38,000 nucleotides of DNA, from contig JASGUW010000240.1 in assembly GCA_030055235.1 (NCBI GenBank), forward strand, positions 1-38,000, given 5' to 3'. Positions 1 through 9,305 of the stretch are shown here, piece after piece. The notes under the pieces are model-generated. The model made no database searches and was not told the origin of the DNA. It saw only the letters and a program-made list of their open reading frames with translations. Positions within the stretch are counted from its first letter, which is position 1, and the number at the start of each line of letters is the position of its first letter. Source of the DNA: Bacillota bacterium. GTDB taxonomy: Bacteria; Bacillota; Clostridia; Saccharofermentanales; Fastidiosipilaceae. The translations under genes and the position numbers were made by a program.

Positions 1-2823
1 CAGCTGCTCCACCGAAATGGTCTCGTCCGCCTTCGTCTCAGGAATCTCCTGATCCGCCGTCAGAGTGGCCACGTTCTTAATCGCCTGGCCGGCATCAATG
101 TCATCCTGGGTGACATAGTAGGTCTTGGTACCGGTAGTGGACTCACCGGGCGCCAGTGTCGTCTTCTTCAGCTCGACATCGCCCAGCTTGTCGTCGCTCA
201 CTTTGAGACCGGTCAACGTGACGTTACCCGTATTCTTCACCGTGTAGGTATAGGTCACCGTACCCGGCTTGGTGAAGGTCTTCGGGTCCGCCACCTTCGT
301 GATTTCGGCCGCAGGCGTCTGCTTCACCGTAATGGTCTCGTCCGCCTTCGTCTCAGGAATCTTCTGATCCGCCCTCAGAGTGGCCACGTTCTTGATCGCC
401 TTCCCGGCATCAATGTCAGCCTGGCTGACCTGATAGGTTTTGGCACCCGTAGCAGACTCGCCGGGCGCCAGTGTCGTCTTGTTCAACGTGACAGCACCCA
501 GCTTGTCGTCGCTCACTGTAAGACCGGTCAACGTGACATTGCCCGTGTTCGTTACCGTATAGGTGTAGATCACCGTACCCGGCTTGGTGAACAGCTTCTG
601 ATCTGCTTCCTTCGTGATCTGGGCTGCGGGCAGCTGCTCCACCGAAATGGTCTCGTCCGCCTTCGTCTCAGGAATCTCCTGATCCGCCGTCAGAGTGGCC
701 ACGTTCTGGATCGCCTTACCGGCGTCAATATCGGCCTGGCTGACCTTATAGGTTTTGGTCCCTGTGGCCGACTCACCGGGCGCCAGAGTCGTCTTGTTCA
801 ACGTGACTGTACCCAGCTTGTCGTCGCTCACCTGAAGACCGGTCAACGTAACATTGCCCGTGTTCGTGACTGTGTAGGTGTAGGTCACGGTACCCGGTTT
901 GGTGAACGTCGTCGGATCCGCCACTTTCGTGATCCTGGCCTTGGGCGTCTGCACCATCGTAATGGTCTCGTCCGCCTTCGTCTCAGGAATATTCTGATCC
1001 GCCCTCAGAGTGGCCACGTTCTTAATCGCCTTGCCGGCATCAATATCGGCCTGGGTGACGTTATAGGTTTTCGTACCGGTAGTAGACTCACCGGGTGCCA
1101 GTGTCGTCTTCTTCAGAGTGACCTCACCCAGCTTGTCGTCGTTCACCGTAAGACCGGTCAGGGTAACATTGCCCGTGTTCTTCACCGTGTAGGTATAGGT
1201 CACCGTACCCGGCTTCGTGAAGGTCTTCGGATCCGCCACCTTCGTGATCTCAGCTGCCGGCGTCTGCACCATGGTAATGGTCTCGTCCGCCTTCGTCTCA
1301 GGAAGCTCCTGATCCGCCGTCACAGTGGCCACGTTCTTGATCGCCTTGCCGGCATCGATGTCTGCCTGGCTGACATTGTAGGTTTTGGTACCGGTAGCAG
1401 AATCTCCGGGTTCCAGAATCGTCTTGTTCAGTTCTACCTCGCCCAGCTTGTCGTCGATCACCTTAAGACCTGTCAGCGTGACGTTGCCCGTGTTCGTGAC
1501 CGTATAGGTATAAGTCACCGTACCCGGCTTCGTGAAGGTCTTCGGATCCGCCACTTTCGTGATCTCGACCGCAGGCCCCGCCGTTGCCGTGATCGTCTCC
1601 TGTGCCTTTGTCTCGGGAATACTCTGATCCGCCTTCAAAGTGGCCACGTTCGTAATCGTTACACCGGCATTGATGTCGGTCTGGGTCACCTCATAAATTT
1701 TTGTTCCGGTAGTGGACTCACCGGGCGCAAGTGTCGTCTTCTTCAACGTGACAGCACCCAGCTTGTCATCGTTCACTTCAAGGCCAGTCAACGTGACATT
1801 GCCCGTATTCGTTACCGTATAGGTGTAGGTCACCGTACCCGGCTTCGTAAAGGTCTTCTGATCCGCCACCTTCGTGATCTTCGCAGCGGGCAGCTGCTCC
1901 ACCGTAACGGTCTCGTCCGCCTTCGTCTCAGGAATCTCCTGATCCGCCGTCAGAGTCGCCACGTTCTTGATTTCCTGGCCGGCATCAATATCGTCCTGGG
2001 TGACGTTATAAGTTTCCGTACCGGTAGTGGACTCACCAGGCGCCAGTGTCGTCTTCTTCAACGTGACAGCACCCAGCTTGTCGTCAATCACTTCAAGACC
2101 AGTCAACGTGACATTGCCCGTATTCTCCACCGTGTAGGTATAGGTCACCGTACCCGGCTTCGTGAACGTTGTCGGATCCGCCACCTTCGTAATCTTTGCC
2201 GCAGGCGTCTGCTGCACCGTAATGGTCTCATCCGCCTTCGTCTCAGGAATCTCCTGATTCGCCGTCAGGGTGGCCACGTTCTTGATATCCTTGCCGGCAT
2301 CAATATCGGCCTGGCTGACCTGATAGGTTTTGGTACCCGTAGCCGACTCACCGGGCGCCAGGGTCGTCTTGTTCAACGTGACGGCACCCAGCTTGTCGTC
2401 GTTCACCTGAAGACCGGTCAGCGTTACGTTGCCCGTATTCTCCACCGTGTAGGTGTAGGTCACCGTACCCGGCTTGCTGAAGGTCTTCGGATCCGCCACC
2501 TTCGTGATCGTGGCAGCAGGTGTCTGCTGGATCTTAACCGTCTCTTTCGCCTGTTTCTCAGGCAGCCCCTGATCCGTTGTCACCGTTGCGACATTCACGA
2601 TATCCTTGCCGGCATCAATATCGCCCTGGGTGACGTAATAGGTTTTGCTGCCCGTAGTGGACTCACCGGGCGCCAGAGTCGTCTTGCCCAACGTGACAGC
2701 ACCCAGTTTGTCGTCACTTACCTTGATACCTGTCAACGTGACATTGCCCGTATTCTTCACCGTATAGGTGTACGTCACCGTACCCGGCTTGGTGAAGGCC
2801 TGCAGGCTCGCCACCTTCGTGAT
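1..2823 (-). repeat. Nine tandem 315-bp coding repeats (DUF11/DUF7507-type units)
   Basis: The same boundary (the codons for ITKVA, read on the minus strand) recurs at 301, 616, 931, 1246, 1561, 1876, 2191, 2506 and 2821, always 315 bases apart with no insertion or deletion. Units are very similar in DNA; for example the 20 bases at 1 recur unchanged at 631. Each encodes a 105-residue beta-sandwich-like unit. The left-most unit is cut by the window edge. Confidence 0.93.
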
Positions 2824-5298
2824 CTCAATGGCACCCCACATGGCGTACAGGGCGTTGGTCTCGGGTTCAATGTTGTCGACCATGATATTGTCACCGGGCT
2901 GCAGCATCTGCCCGGAACCATCCGCACTGGTGTTCCAGCCCACCAGGGTATAGCCGGGATTGGAGATGCCGGTATCCCCGGACGTCAGCACCGTGTGCGT
3001 CGCGTTATTGGCCAGGGCAACACTGTGAGGACCACCCACACCACCGTTGGCATAGTACGTAAGACTGACAGGCTGCGGCACGGGTCCCCATTGGGCGACA
3101 AGTTTCGCATTTTCCTGCATCAGAAGGGATTCGCCCGGATAGTAGATTTTCCCGCTCGTATCCCCGTCCAGCTTCCAGCCCAGGAAGACCTTGTCTGTGT
3201 CAGGCGGCGTTACGCCGGCCGCGGATTTGACAACGGCCGATGTACCGGGAACGTAATCATGGCTGTCCACAACACTGCCGGTGCCACCATTCAGATCATA
3301 GGTGACGTTAAGCGGGTTTTGCTTCCAGACGGGATAAATGTGGGTATCCTCCATGACCGCGGGGAAGCTGTAGGGAACAAACTTGCCATCGGAATACCAG
3401 TACCAGCCAACCCAGTCAGCCTCTGTCAGGCCCGGCGGCGGCGGCGTGGGATAGGGACCAATGTTAGGAGCCACTGCGCCTGGAGAGACCGTCTCCGTGT
3501 GGATCACCGCGCTGTCCTGATTCTGAGCTTCATGGTAGTAGACCTTGTAGGTGGGCGGCGTCCACTTGGCATAGAGCAGGAGATCACCGGCGGGCATCGT
3601 CTTCCCGGCAAAACTATACGGATCTCCGACTAAGCCGTCGTTGTCATACCAGCCGGCGAAGACGTAGGTCATACCATCCTTTTCATAGGTGGTCTCCCCC
3701 ACGGTAAAGCCGTCGAGCGCCTTGTCAGAGATATCTGCCTCATAAAGAATAGACGGCAGAGTCGTAACAGGATCGCCGTTGTTCTTGTGGAACACAATGT
3801 CGTAGGAGTTGCGCGTGTAATAGATGGTACCCCGGTATTTATTATACTTGGTACCGTTATAGTAATAGTATCCATAGTATGCGAAGTCATCCCAGGTACC
3901 GACAAGTGTTGCCGTGAATCCCTTAATGGCGATCCCCGCTTCCTGAATATAACGTCTGTTTATACTGGCGTAGAAGACGTAGTCCGGATGAATCTCAATT
4001 GTGGTGTTCTTACCGTTGATTCGCTCACGATAGCGCGATGTATACTGGTGGTAGCCGCTGTAGGCGCCATACATGGTCAGATTCTTGTTGGGCATATCCG
4101 GCGCTTCGCCATAGGCCTCATTAAAGTTATTCTTATAGATAAAGATCAGGTTCCGCTTGTCGGCTATGTAGGCATTGTAGGGGACGGCCGTTGACTCGCC
4201 GTACTTAAGCTGTGTTGTGCTGTAGGTTATCCAGCTGTTATAAGAACCGGTGTGGTGCATGATCGTCAAGGTATATACCTTGCGGCTGTAGTAGACATTG
4301 CGTACGGTGGAGCCATCTGCCTTTATGTTGGTAGCGGCAGCAGCCGTTTTAACTGTGTTGAGTTCAAAGCCGGTGTAGTTTTGATTTGCGAAGGTTGCAT
4401 CCGTGCCCGTCAGCCCGGCATTGTCGACGACATCCACCGGGGTATAGCCGTCATCGTTGGGGTTTTCCTGCCAGTAGGCGACAATGTACGGCACCATCGC
4501 CGGCTGCCACACCGCATGCAGGGTAATGGCCCCGGTAACAGGTGTGGTGAAGTCATAGGCCAGACCACCCGCCGTCAATGACCAGTGGCTGAAGCTGTAG
4601 CCCATGCGCGTCGGGTCAGTGGGTTTGTTGGCGGTAGCGTTCGCCTCCACATGCTGCATCGGTACATAGGTGCCGCCGCCAGTGTCAAAGATCACCGTGT
4701 AACGGCCCATCAGCACCAGATAGAGATTGGTGTTGCTGTTAATCGGCTGCGTAAAATCAAAAGCCGGTCCGTTGATCGTAGCTGACCAGTGGCCAAACGT
4801 CCTGTCAGGAACCGTAATCACGGGCTGGACATCACTGGGATCGACCTGCTGTCCTGCGACCAGTTTCTTGGTTTTGATGATCTGGTAGTTTTCCACCCCA
4901 TCATCCGTGTTGTCATGCAGGAAATGCACATGGATGAGATCGGTATAGCGCGCCTCCACCGTGAAGGTCCCGCTTTCTTCAACCTGAATGGCTTTGGTGA
5001 AATCAAGGGGCTCGCTGCTGCTCTCAAGATACCATCCTGTGAAGTGCTTATTCGGCAGCTCCGGAGCGGCTGGTTCGAAAAGATATTCGCCGTTCTTCAC
5101 GATTTGCGTGCTGACTGTTGATCCGTTACTGACGAAGTTATAGGTATGGGTCTTGGTCACGGGGAGCAGGCCCATAAGAGAGTAGCCCCCGGAATAGTCT
5201 GTCGTAATCAGAGCCGCCTGAAGCTTAACAGGGACCAGGGAAAACAGAATCACAGCGCTTATGATCAGTGCCGTGAGATTCCGCAGTTGTTTTTTCAT
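1..5298 (-). CDS. Giant repeat surface protein (adhesin-like), 3' end outside window
   Basis: The frame is open from an ATG at 5298 to the left window edge (1,766 codons visible, no stop), so the gene is partial. The start fits because a Shine-Dalgarno-like GGAGGATAG lies just upstream and the protein opens with a signal peptide (MKKQLRN, a hydrophobic run, then LQA as a likely cleavage site). Residues about 40-820 hold several InlB B-type (Listeria/Bacteroides) repeats, seen as FTGWY, FGHWS, FSHWS, FAGWY and FLGWK followed by TLHAVW, LLYAKW or LVAQW. From residue about 826 come nine DUF11/DUF7507-type units of exactly 105 residues with the core PGTVTYTYTVxNTGNVTLTGL. The protein is therefore exported and probably wall-anchored, but the sorting signal would lie outside the window. 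It lies 99 bases downstream of the small B-repeat protein gene and probably shares its transcript. The specific ligand is unknown. Confidence 0.9.
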   Translation of the reverse strand, partial: MKKQLRNLTALIISAVILFSLVPVKLQAALITTDYSGGYSLMGLLPVTKTHTYNFVSNGSTVSTQIVKNGEYLFEPAAPELPNKHFTGWYLESSSEPLDFTKAIQVEESGTFTVEARYTDLIHVHFLHDNTDDGVENYQIIKTKKLVAGQQVDPSDVQPVITVPDRTFGHWSATINGPAFDFTQPINSNTNLYLVLMGRYTVIFDTGGGTYVPMQHVEANATANKPTDPTRMGYSFSHWSLTAGGLAYDFTTPVTGAITLHAVWQPAMVPYIVAYWQENPNDDGYTPVDVVDNAGLTGTDATFANQNYTGFELNTVKTAAAATNIKADGSTVRNVYYSRKVYTLTIMHHTGSYNSWITYSTTQLKYGESTAVPYNAYIADKRNLIFIYKNNFNEAYGEAPDMPNKNLTMYGAYSGYHQYTSRYRERINGKNTTIEIHPDYVFYASINRRYIQEAGIAIKGFTATLVGTWDDFAYYGYYYYNGTKYNKYRGTIYYTRNSYDIVFHKNNGDPVTTLPSILYEADISDKALDGFTVGETTYEKDGMTYVFAGWYDNDGLVGDPYSFAGKTMPAGDLLLYAKWTPPTYKVYYHEAQNQDSAVIHTETVSPGAVAPNIGPYPTPPPPGLTEADWVGWYWYSDGKFVPYSFPAVMEDTHIYPVWKQNPLNVTYDLNGGTGSVVDSHDYVPGTSAVVKSAAGVTPPDTDKVFLGWKLDGDTSGKIYYPGESLLMQENAKLVAQWGPVPQPVSLTYYANGGVGGPHSVALANNATHTVLTSGDTGISNPGYTLVGWNTSADGSGQMLQPGDNIMVDNIEPETNALYAMWGAIEITKVASLQAFTKPGTVTYTYTVKNTGNVTLTGIKVSDDKLGAVTLGKTTLAPGESTTGSKTYYVTQGDIDAGKDIVNVATVTTDQGLPEKQAKETVKIQQTPAATITKVADPKTFSKPGTVTYTYTVENTGNVTLTGLQVNDDKLGAVTLNKTTLAPGESATGTKTYQVSQADIDAGKDIKNVATLTANQEIPETKADETITVQQTPAAKITKVADPTTFTKPGTVTYTYTVENTGNVTLTGLEVIDDKLGAVTLKKTTLAPGESTTGTETYNVTQDDIDAGQEIKNVATLTADQEIPETKADETVTVEQLPAAKITKVADQKTFTKPGTVTYTYTVTNTGNVTLTGLEVNDDKLGAVTLKKTTLAPGESTTGTKIYEVTQTDINAGVTITNVATLKADQSIPETKAQETITATAGPAVEITKVADPKTFTKPGTVTYTYTVTNTGNVTLTGLKVIDDKLGEVELNKTILEPGDSATGTKTYNVSQADIDAGKAIKNVATVTADQELPETKADETITMVQTPAAEITKVADPKTFTKPGTVTYTYTVKNTGNVTLTGLTVNDDKLGEVTLKKTTLAPGESTTGTKTYNVTQADIDAGKAIKNVATLRADQNIPETKADETITMVQTPKARITKVADPTTFTKPGTVTYTYTVTNTGNVTLTGLQVSDDKLGTVTLNKTTLAPGESATGTKTYKVSQADIDAGKAIQNVATLTADQEIPETKADETISVEQLPAAQITKEADQKLFTKPGTVIYTYTVTNTGNVTLTGLTVSDDKLGAVTLNKTTLAPGESATGAKTYQVSQADIDAGKAIKNVATLRADQKIPETKADETITVKQTPAAEITKVADPKTFTKPGTVTYTYTVKNTGNVTLTGLKVSDDKLGDVELKKTTLAPGESTTGTKTYYVTQDDIDAGQAIKNVATLTADQEIPETKADETISVEQL

Positions 5299-5397
5299 GC
5301 GTCTATCCTCCAGAAAAGCGCTTCAGCCTGCCGCTGCAGGCAATCTTGTGTCGAAAGAACCGGGGTCAGCATATCGATGCCGAAAAACCTGGAATCG

Positions 5398-6267
5398 CTA
5401 GTCCGCATCGATGATGTCGACCGCCACCCGGAAGTTCCAGTCAAGGTTTTCTTCGCTGAGGGTCAGCGTGTAGCTGTCGCCCTCGGCTCCGACATCCTGC
5501 CAGGAACCCGCTTCCGATTCTTTGACCTGCCAGCGGATGCGGTATTCAAGTCCCTCATAGCCGGCGAGCACGGCATGGAGCGTAACGGGATCCCCGATCT
5601 CGGGAACATCCTTCTCTCCCCAGCTGGCGTAGATGCTGACCGTTCGATCGGGATTTTTCCTGTCAACGTCTTCCTTCTCTGGAACATCCGTTTCCGCCTC
5701 CTGCGGCGGCACAGCGTCAGCCGGCTCTCCCGGAACCGGATTCGCTTCCTCTTCACCCCCGGGACACGTAGCAGACAGAAGATCCGTCCCGACGGTTTCG
5801 TCAGTTACAGGCAGTTCCGCATCCGCCCCGGAAGAAAGGCCTGCTTCCGGCGCAGTCGCTGACGGGTCCACGGTCGGATCCGGAGGGGTCGTTTCTGTTT
5901 CAGCAGGAGGGGCTGGGTCTGCCGCTTCGTAATAGCAGGGCATCAGATAGAGCGCTTCGCTGACGGGACGGTCAAAGAGGTACGGCTCATTCACATTTCC
6001 CTCAAGCGCTGCATCCACCTGATACCAGTGAGAAAACTCCATGCCGTCCAGCTCAGGTGCGGCAGGAGGCAGCGGTATTTCGTCGTCGGCCAGTTCTACC
6101 ACCTCAAGGAGTTCACCATCTGCCCGGTAATACGAGCAGCTGAAGCGAGTTTGCGGTTTAGCTTCCGGCTCTGATCCCGCGCGGAGCGCACCGGTCGAAT
6201 GGGTCAGCAACACCAGTCCGATAAGCAGCGCCAGGTAAACAAAAACCGTTCTTTTTGTTAGTTTCAT
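5398..6267 (-). CDS. Small membrane-anchored or secreted B-repeat/Ig-like protein
   Basis: The 289-residue protein starts at the ATG at 6267, which has a good ribosome binding site (AGGAGG about 7 bases upstream). A longer reading from 6315 would precede this site and is unlikely. Residues 1-30 form a signal peptide or signal anchor (MKLTKR, then a hydrophobic run). Residues about 40-115 resemble one InlB B-type repeat (YYRADGELLEVV ... FSHWYQVD ... LYLMPCYYE). Residues about 116-205 are rich in Pro, Glu, Thr and Ala and look like a flexible linker. Residues about 207-289 resemble a bacterial Ig-like domain (GDPVTLHAVLAG ... YRIRWQV ... SYTLTLSEENLDW). There is no sortase motif and the protein ends abruptly after the domain. 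It is the first gene before the giant repeat protein and probably part of the same surface locus. Function is unknown. Confidence 0.82.
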   Translation of the reverse strand: MKLTKRTVFVYLALLIGLVLLTHSTGALRAGSEPEAKPQTRFSCSYYRADGELLEVVELADDEIPLPPAAPELDGMEFSHWYQVDAALEGNVNEPYLFDRPVSEALYLMPCYYEAADPAPPAETETTPPDPTVDPSATAPEAGLSSGADAELPVTDETVGTDLLSATCPGGEEEANPVPGEPADAVPPQEAETDVPEKEDVDRKNPDRTVSIYASWGEKDVPEIGDPVTLHAVLAGYEGLEYRIRWQVKESEAGSWQDVGAEGDSYTLTLSEENLDWNFRVAVDIIDAD

Positions 6268-6569
6268 TCGATCAACCTCCTGAAGAATGCTTTGCCCTTT
6301 CGGGCGCGCCTGCACCGGTTCTTAGACGGCGGCAATCGACAAACAGGAAACAGGCATTTCCCTAGAGTGAAGTGCAGATTTAAACGAACCTGCAAACCGC
6401 CTCATTCAGCGACATTCGTCGCAAATCAGGCAGTCAATCAATTGTGACAATTTAAATTTAGGGACTAAAAAGAAGCGTTACAAGATGTGAACCCGGAATT
6501 CACACACGCATAACAAACAAAAGGGTGGGTATTGATTCAAATTTGGATAATTTTGTAGCAAATATGTTC
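6268..6569. other. Intergenic region with candidate operator
   Basis: No gene was seen in these 302 bases. The region must hold the promoter for the minus-strand surface genes that follow, but no convincing -35/-10 pair could be picked. An inverted repeat TGTGAA-N7-TTCACA lies at 6486-6504 and is a plausible operator for an adjacent regulator. Confidence 0.45.
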
Positions 6570-7778
6570 TCAGAGGTTAGCATATTTAAGAGGCGGCAAC
6601 GAAATATCCCCGCGATAAATGGAGTCCAGATAGTGATATACGGCTCCGGCGAGCTCTTCCTGGACCACTTCATTCGCAACCCTTGTCAGATGGTAGCGTT
6701 TATTCACGTTGGTGCGAATCAGCATGCTGTGTTTGGGCTCGCTGTAGATCATGATCTTGGGAATATCCAGCTTCAGAGACTTTTCACTGCCTAGAAACAG
6801 GGTTCCCTTATCCTGCAGAAAGCGGTGCGCCCAGTCCATATCCTTCAGAAAGTCATTTTTGTATTTCTCAAGCTGCATCATGCCGCCATGGACTTTGACG
6901 ATTCCCTGCTCATAGGCGTCAGAAACCGCTTTCGCCGAGACGATATATCTGGCATTTTCGATTTTTTCTCCCACCAGAAAGGTGTGAAACATGCCCCAGA
7001 TCTCATACTCCGCTCTGTCGATGGCATGCTCTGTGTACATTTTCTCTCTTAGTTCCTGGCTGCCCATATAAAGATAAATATATGGTACATATCCATAGGC
7101 ACGGACCTGTCCGCCTTTTTCTTCCAGAACCTGCCTGAAGTCCGAAAACTCTTCTCTCAGGCACATGATCTTCCTGCGTTTCGCGAAGCTTTCCTGCAGC
7201 TCTTCCAAAGCCAGCTGCCCCAGCCTTTGATTCATGGAGAAACACAGACCTTCCAGATTACCGTTTTTACAAAACGTTACCCCATTAAAGGTGTCTTCAT
7301 ATGAAAAGAGCGCGGTGTCCTTCTCCTCCCCACGGTCCATGATCTCGATATCAAAGGCCGGTATCTGGGCAATCAGACGCAGGAGATTGTGGATATACAG
7401 ATTGGAGCGCTTAGGGTCGCGACGATAGTCAATAAGTTTCTCATTGAGCACGAAACGCAGTTGAATACGAATGGGTCGATCGATACGAAAATTCGTGCGT
7501 TCACAGAAATACGACCAGATATTGTCGTTGAAATCATCGTCATAATAGACTGAGTAATCTTTTTCTCCCTTCGCAATCTGCTCCAGCATAAGCTGAACCA
7601 CCGGGAAGAATTCTCTGCTTTCTTCAATCCTCACCCGGCTGTCCGAGCTGGCGAAGATCTCTTCCCAAATGCGAAGCATGCCACCCGCTTCCGGCATTCC
7701 CAGAGAGGGTATATTGCCAAGCGAGTCCAGGTAATCATCTTCTACGTGTAAGATAAATAAGCCCTTTCGCCTGTTCAT
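6570..7778 (-). CDS. HTH-less paralogue of the tandem regulator family
   Basis: The 402-residue protein belongs to the same unrecognised family as the next two genes. Shared landmarks run in order: a YGYVPYIYLYMGSQELR block, then AEYEIWGMFHTFL, IENARYIVSAKAV, GIVKVHGGMMQLE and KIMIYSEPKHS. The paralogues carry equivalents such as EYEMWGRLQTVL, IRKARILVPRTT and TAIIYSDRQNS. It lacks the N-terminal helix-turn-helix of the other two and begins at about the point where their second region starts. The start at 7778 has AGGTGA upstream, and the 108 bases before it are too few to hold a missing domain. It is last in the three-gene set. It could be a partner or modulator of the two DNA-binding paralogues, but that is inference. 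Confidence 0.85.
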   Translation of the reverse strand: MNRRKGLFILHVEDDYLDSLGNIPSLGMPEAGGMLRIWEEIFASSDSRVRIEESREFFPVVQLMLEQIAKGEKDYSVYYDDDFNDNIWSYFCERTNFRIDRPIRIQLRFVLNEKLIDYRRDPKRSNLYIHNLLRLIAQIPAFDIEIMDRGEEKDTALFSYEDTFNGVTFCKNGNLEGLCFSMNQRLGQLALEELQESFAKRRKIMCLREEFSDFRQVLEEKGGQVRAYGYVPYIYLYMGSQELREKMYTEHAIDRAEYEIWGMFHTFLVGEKIENARYIVSAKAVSDAYEQGIVKVHGGMMQLEKYKNDFLKDMDWAHRFLQDKGTLFLGSEKSLKLDIPKIMIYSEPKHSMLIRTNVNKRYHLTRVANEVVQEELAGAVYHYLDSIYRGDISLPPLKYANL

Positions 7779-7886
7779 ACTTCACCTGCCCATTTATTAT
7801 TGCCTCTGCATAATAAGCCAGAATGCCAGTCTTAATACAGAGGTGAATCCTTTTTTCACAACTACTTCACGGCACATCAAAAACTA

Positions 7887-9293
7887 TTATAGGTCAAAAT
7901 GATTACAGCTAAGCGAACACAGCTCCGTCAGGTAAGAATGAATAACTTCGGCCAGAGCGGGATGGACAACAGGATAAAACAGGCGCTTTCTGAGATAGGC
8001 ATGAATCTGGTTCATCGGCAGATAAAAGGCAGTGCGTCCATCGGAGTAAATGGCTGTCCTGGGAAGACGGCTGCTGTTCGCGGCTTTTCCCGGAATAAGC
8101 AGGAGTTCTCCATGGGCCTCTTTGGCCTCCAGATGCTTCGTCATGTCGGCCCTGTAGGCAGCCAGTTCCTCACCCTCCAGCCGTAAATAGCCCTCACTGC
8201 ATTTCACCAGTCCTTCCTCTGTGGTGCTCTCGATGGCTGTCTCCGGTATGAGGAGGGTGGCGTGCCGTATTTTCTCCTCCCCGCCAAGGGCTGTTTGCTG
8301 CGGCCAGATATCGTAATCGGCCTGTGAAATCCGCCGCTTCGCGTGAAGAAGGTCCCGCAGTCCAGGGCCCGCCAGATGCAAAGGCATAACAGGCAGGTAA
8401 AAAAGAGGCCGACGGAGTGGCTCTTCCTGGCTCAGCCAGTGACTGAAGCCCTCAATGGAGGGCTCCATACGAATCAGGCAGGGCAGGCCGGTAAAGATTT
8501 CCTCTAGCTTTCTCTTCCCTTTTGCCAGCACCTGAGGATGCTGCGTGACAAAGACCTTCGGAACGCCCTCAAAGGCTGATGGCGTTGCGTAGGCGAAGAA
8601 AATGTTTTCGAAAACACAGCGAAAGCCCGCCAGTTCATCATGGAGATAGGGCACGAATTCTGCAAAGGGCAGCAGAGAGACCAGACGGAAGAAATAGTGC
8701 AGCTTTCGCAGAGACAGATTTCCCTCATTGGCTAAAAAGGTCGAATCTACGGTGAAGTGGAAGCGATATTTGTTGTTGCTCGTGTAAAGAAAGTGCAGAT
8801 TGTCCAGAAACTCTGCCGTGATCTCATCCAGCATGGCTCCATGAATATGGATATCGCGGGTAATCTCCATGCTGGTAGTCTCTCTGTCAAGGGTGTCAAT
8901 GAGATAGGCCATAAACTCATGAATCCCATCCATGCTCATGGAAACATTGGCCGCCGGAAGCATTTCCTCTCTGGGATAGACTTCAAGATAACTGGTCTTC
9001 AGAGCATCATCCAGGAGAGACTGGAGCAGATCCATATCGCTGAATGCGAAACGCTCTACCTTAAGGCGGGGAAACAGTTCCGCCAGCTCGTAAAAGTCTG
9101 TCTCAGCCATTTTCTCGGAAAAATACCGTGCCAGCTGTGGCCTGACTTCACTCCAGGTCTCCATTGAGGGCAGCAGTTTGTCGTTATACCATTTGCTGAC
9201 ATAGGAGCGATCATAGGCAATGGTTCTGGCCAGGTCGGATATGGATGAACGGGTCATATCCATGAGCAGACGGAAAAAGTCGCCAAAATTCAT
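7887..9293 (-). CDS. Putative HTH transcriptional regulator, tandem paralogue 2
   Basis: The 468-residue protein starts at 9293 with GGAGG upstream, 12 bases after the stop of the preceding paralogue, so the two are probably co-transcribed. Residues about 15-45 (SSISDLARTIAYDRSYVSKWYND) look like a Cro/XRE-type helix-turn-helix and match the same segment of the upstream paralogue (SSVQEFANAIMYERSYISKW). The remaining 400 residues form the family-specific region, with FYLPVMPLHLAG, DYDIWPQQTAL, IRHATLLIPETA, EGLVKCSEGYLRLEG and RTAIYSDGRTAF. No transmembrane segment or known ligand-binding motif was seen. Its position between two surface-protein loci suggests control of those genes. The family itself is not one I can name. 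Confidence 0.85.
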   Translation of the reverse strand: MNFGDFFRLLMDMTRSSISDLARTIAYDRSYVSKWYNDKLLPSMETWSEVRPQLARYFSEKMAETDFYELAELFPRLKVERFAFSDMDLLQSLLDDALKTSYLEVYPREEMLPAANVSMSMDGIHEFMAYLIDTLDRETTSMEITRDIHIHGAMLDEITAEFLDNLHFLYTSNNKYRFHFTVDSTFLANEGNLSLRKLHYFFRLVSLLPFAEFVPYLHDELAGFRCVFENIFFAYATPSAFEGVPKVFVTQHPQVLAKGKRKLEEIFTGLPCLIRMEPSIEGFSHWLSQEEPLRRPLFYLPVMPLHLAGPGLRDLLHAKRRISQADYDIWPQQTALGGEEKIRHATLLIPETAIESTTEEGLVKCSEGYLRLEGEELAAYRADMTKHLEAKEAHGELLLIPGKAANSSRLPRTAIYSDGRTAFYLPMNQIHAYLRKRLFYPVVHPALAEVIHSYLTELCSLSCNHFDL

Positions 9294-9305
9294 GTCGAGC
9301 CTCCG

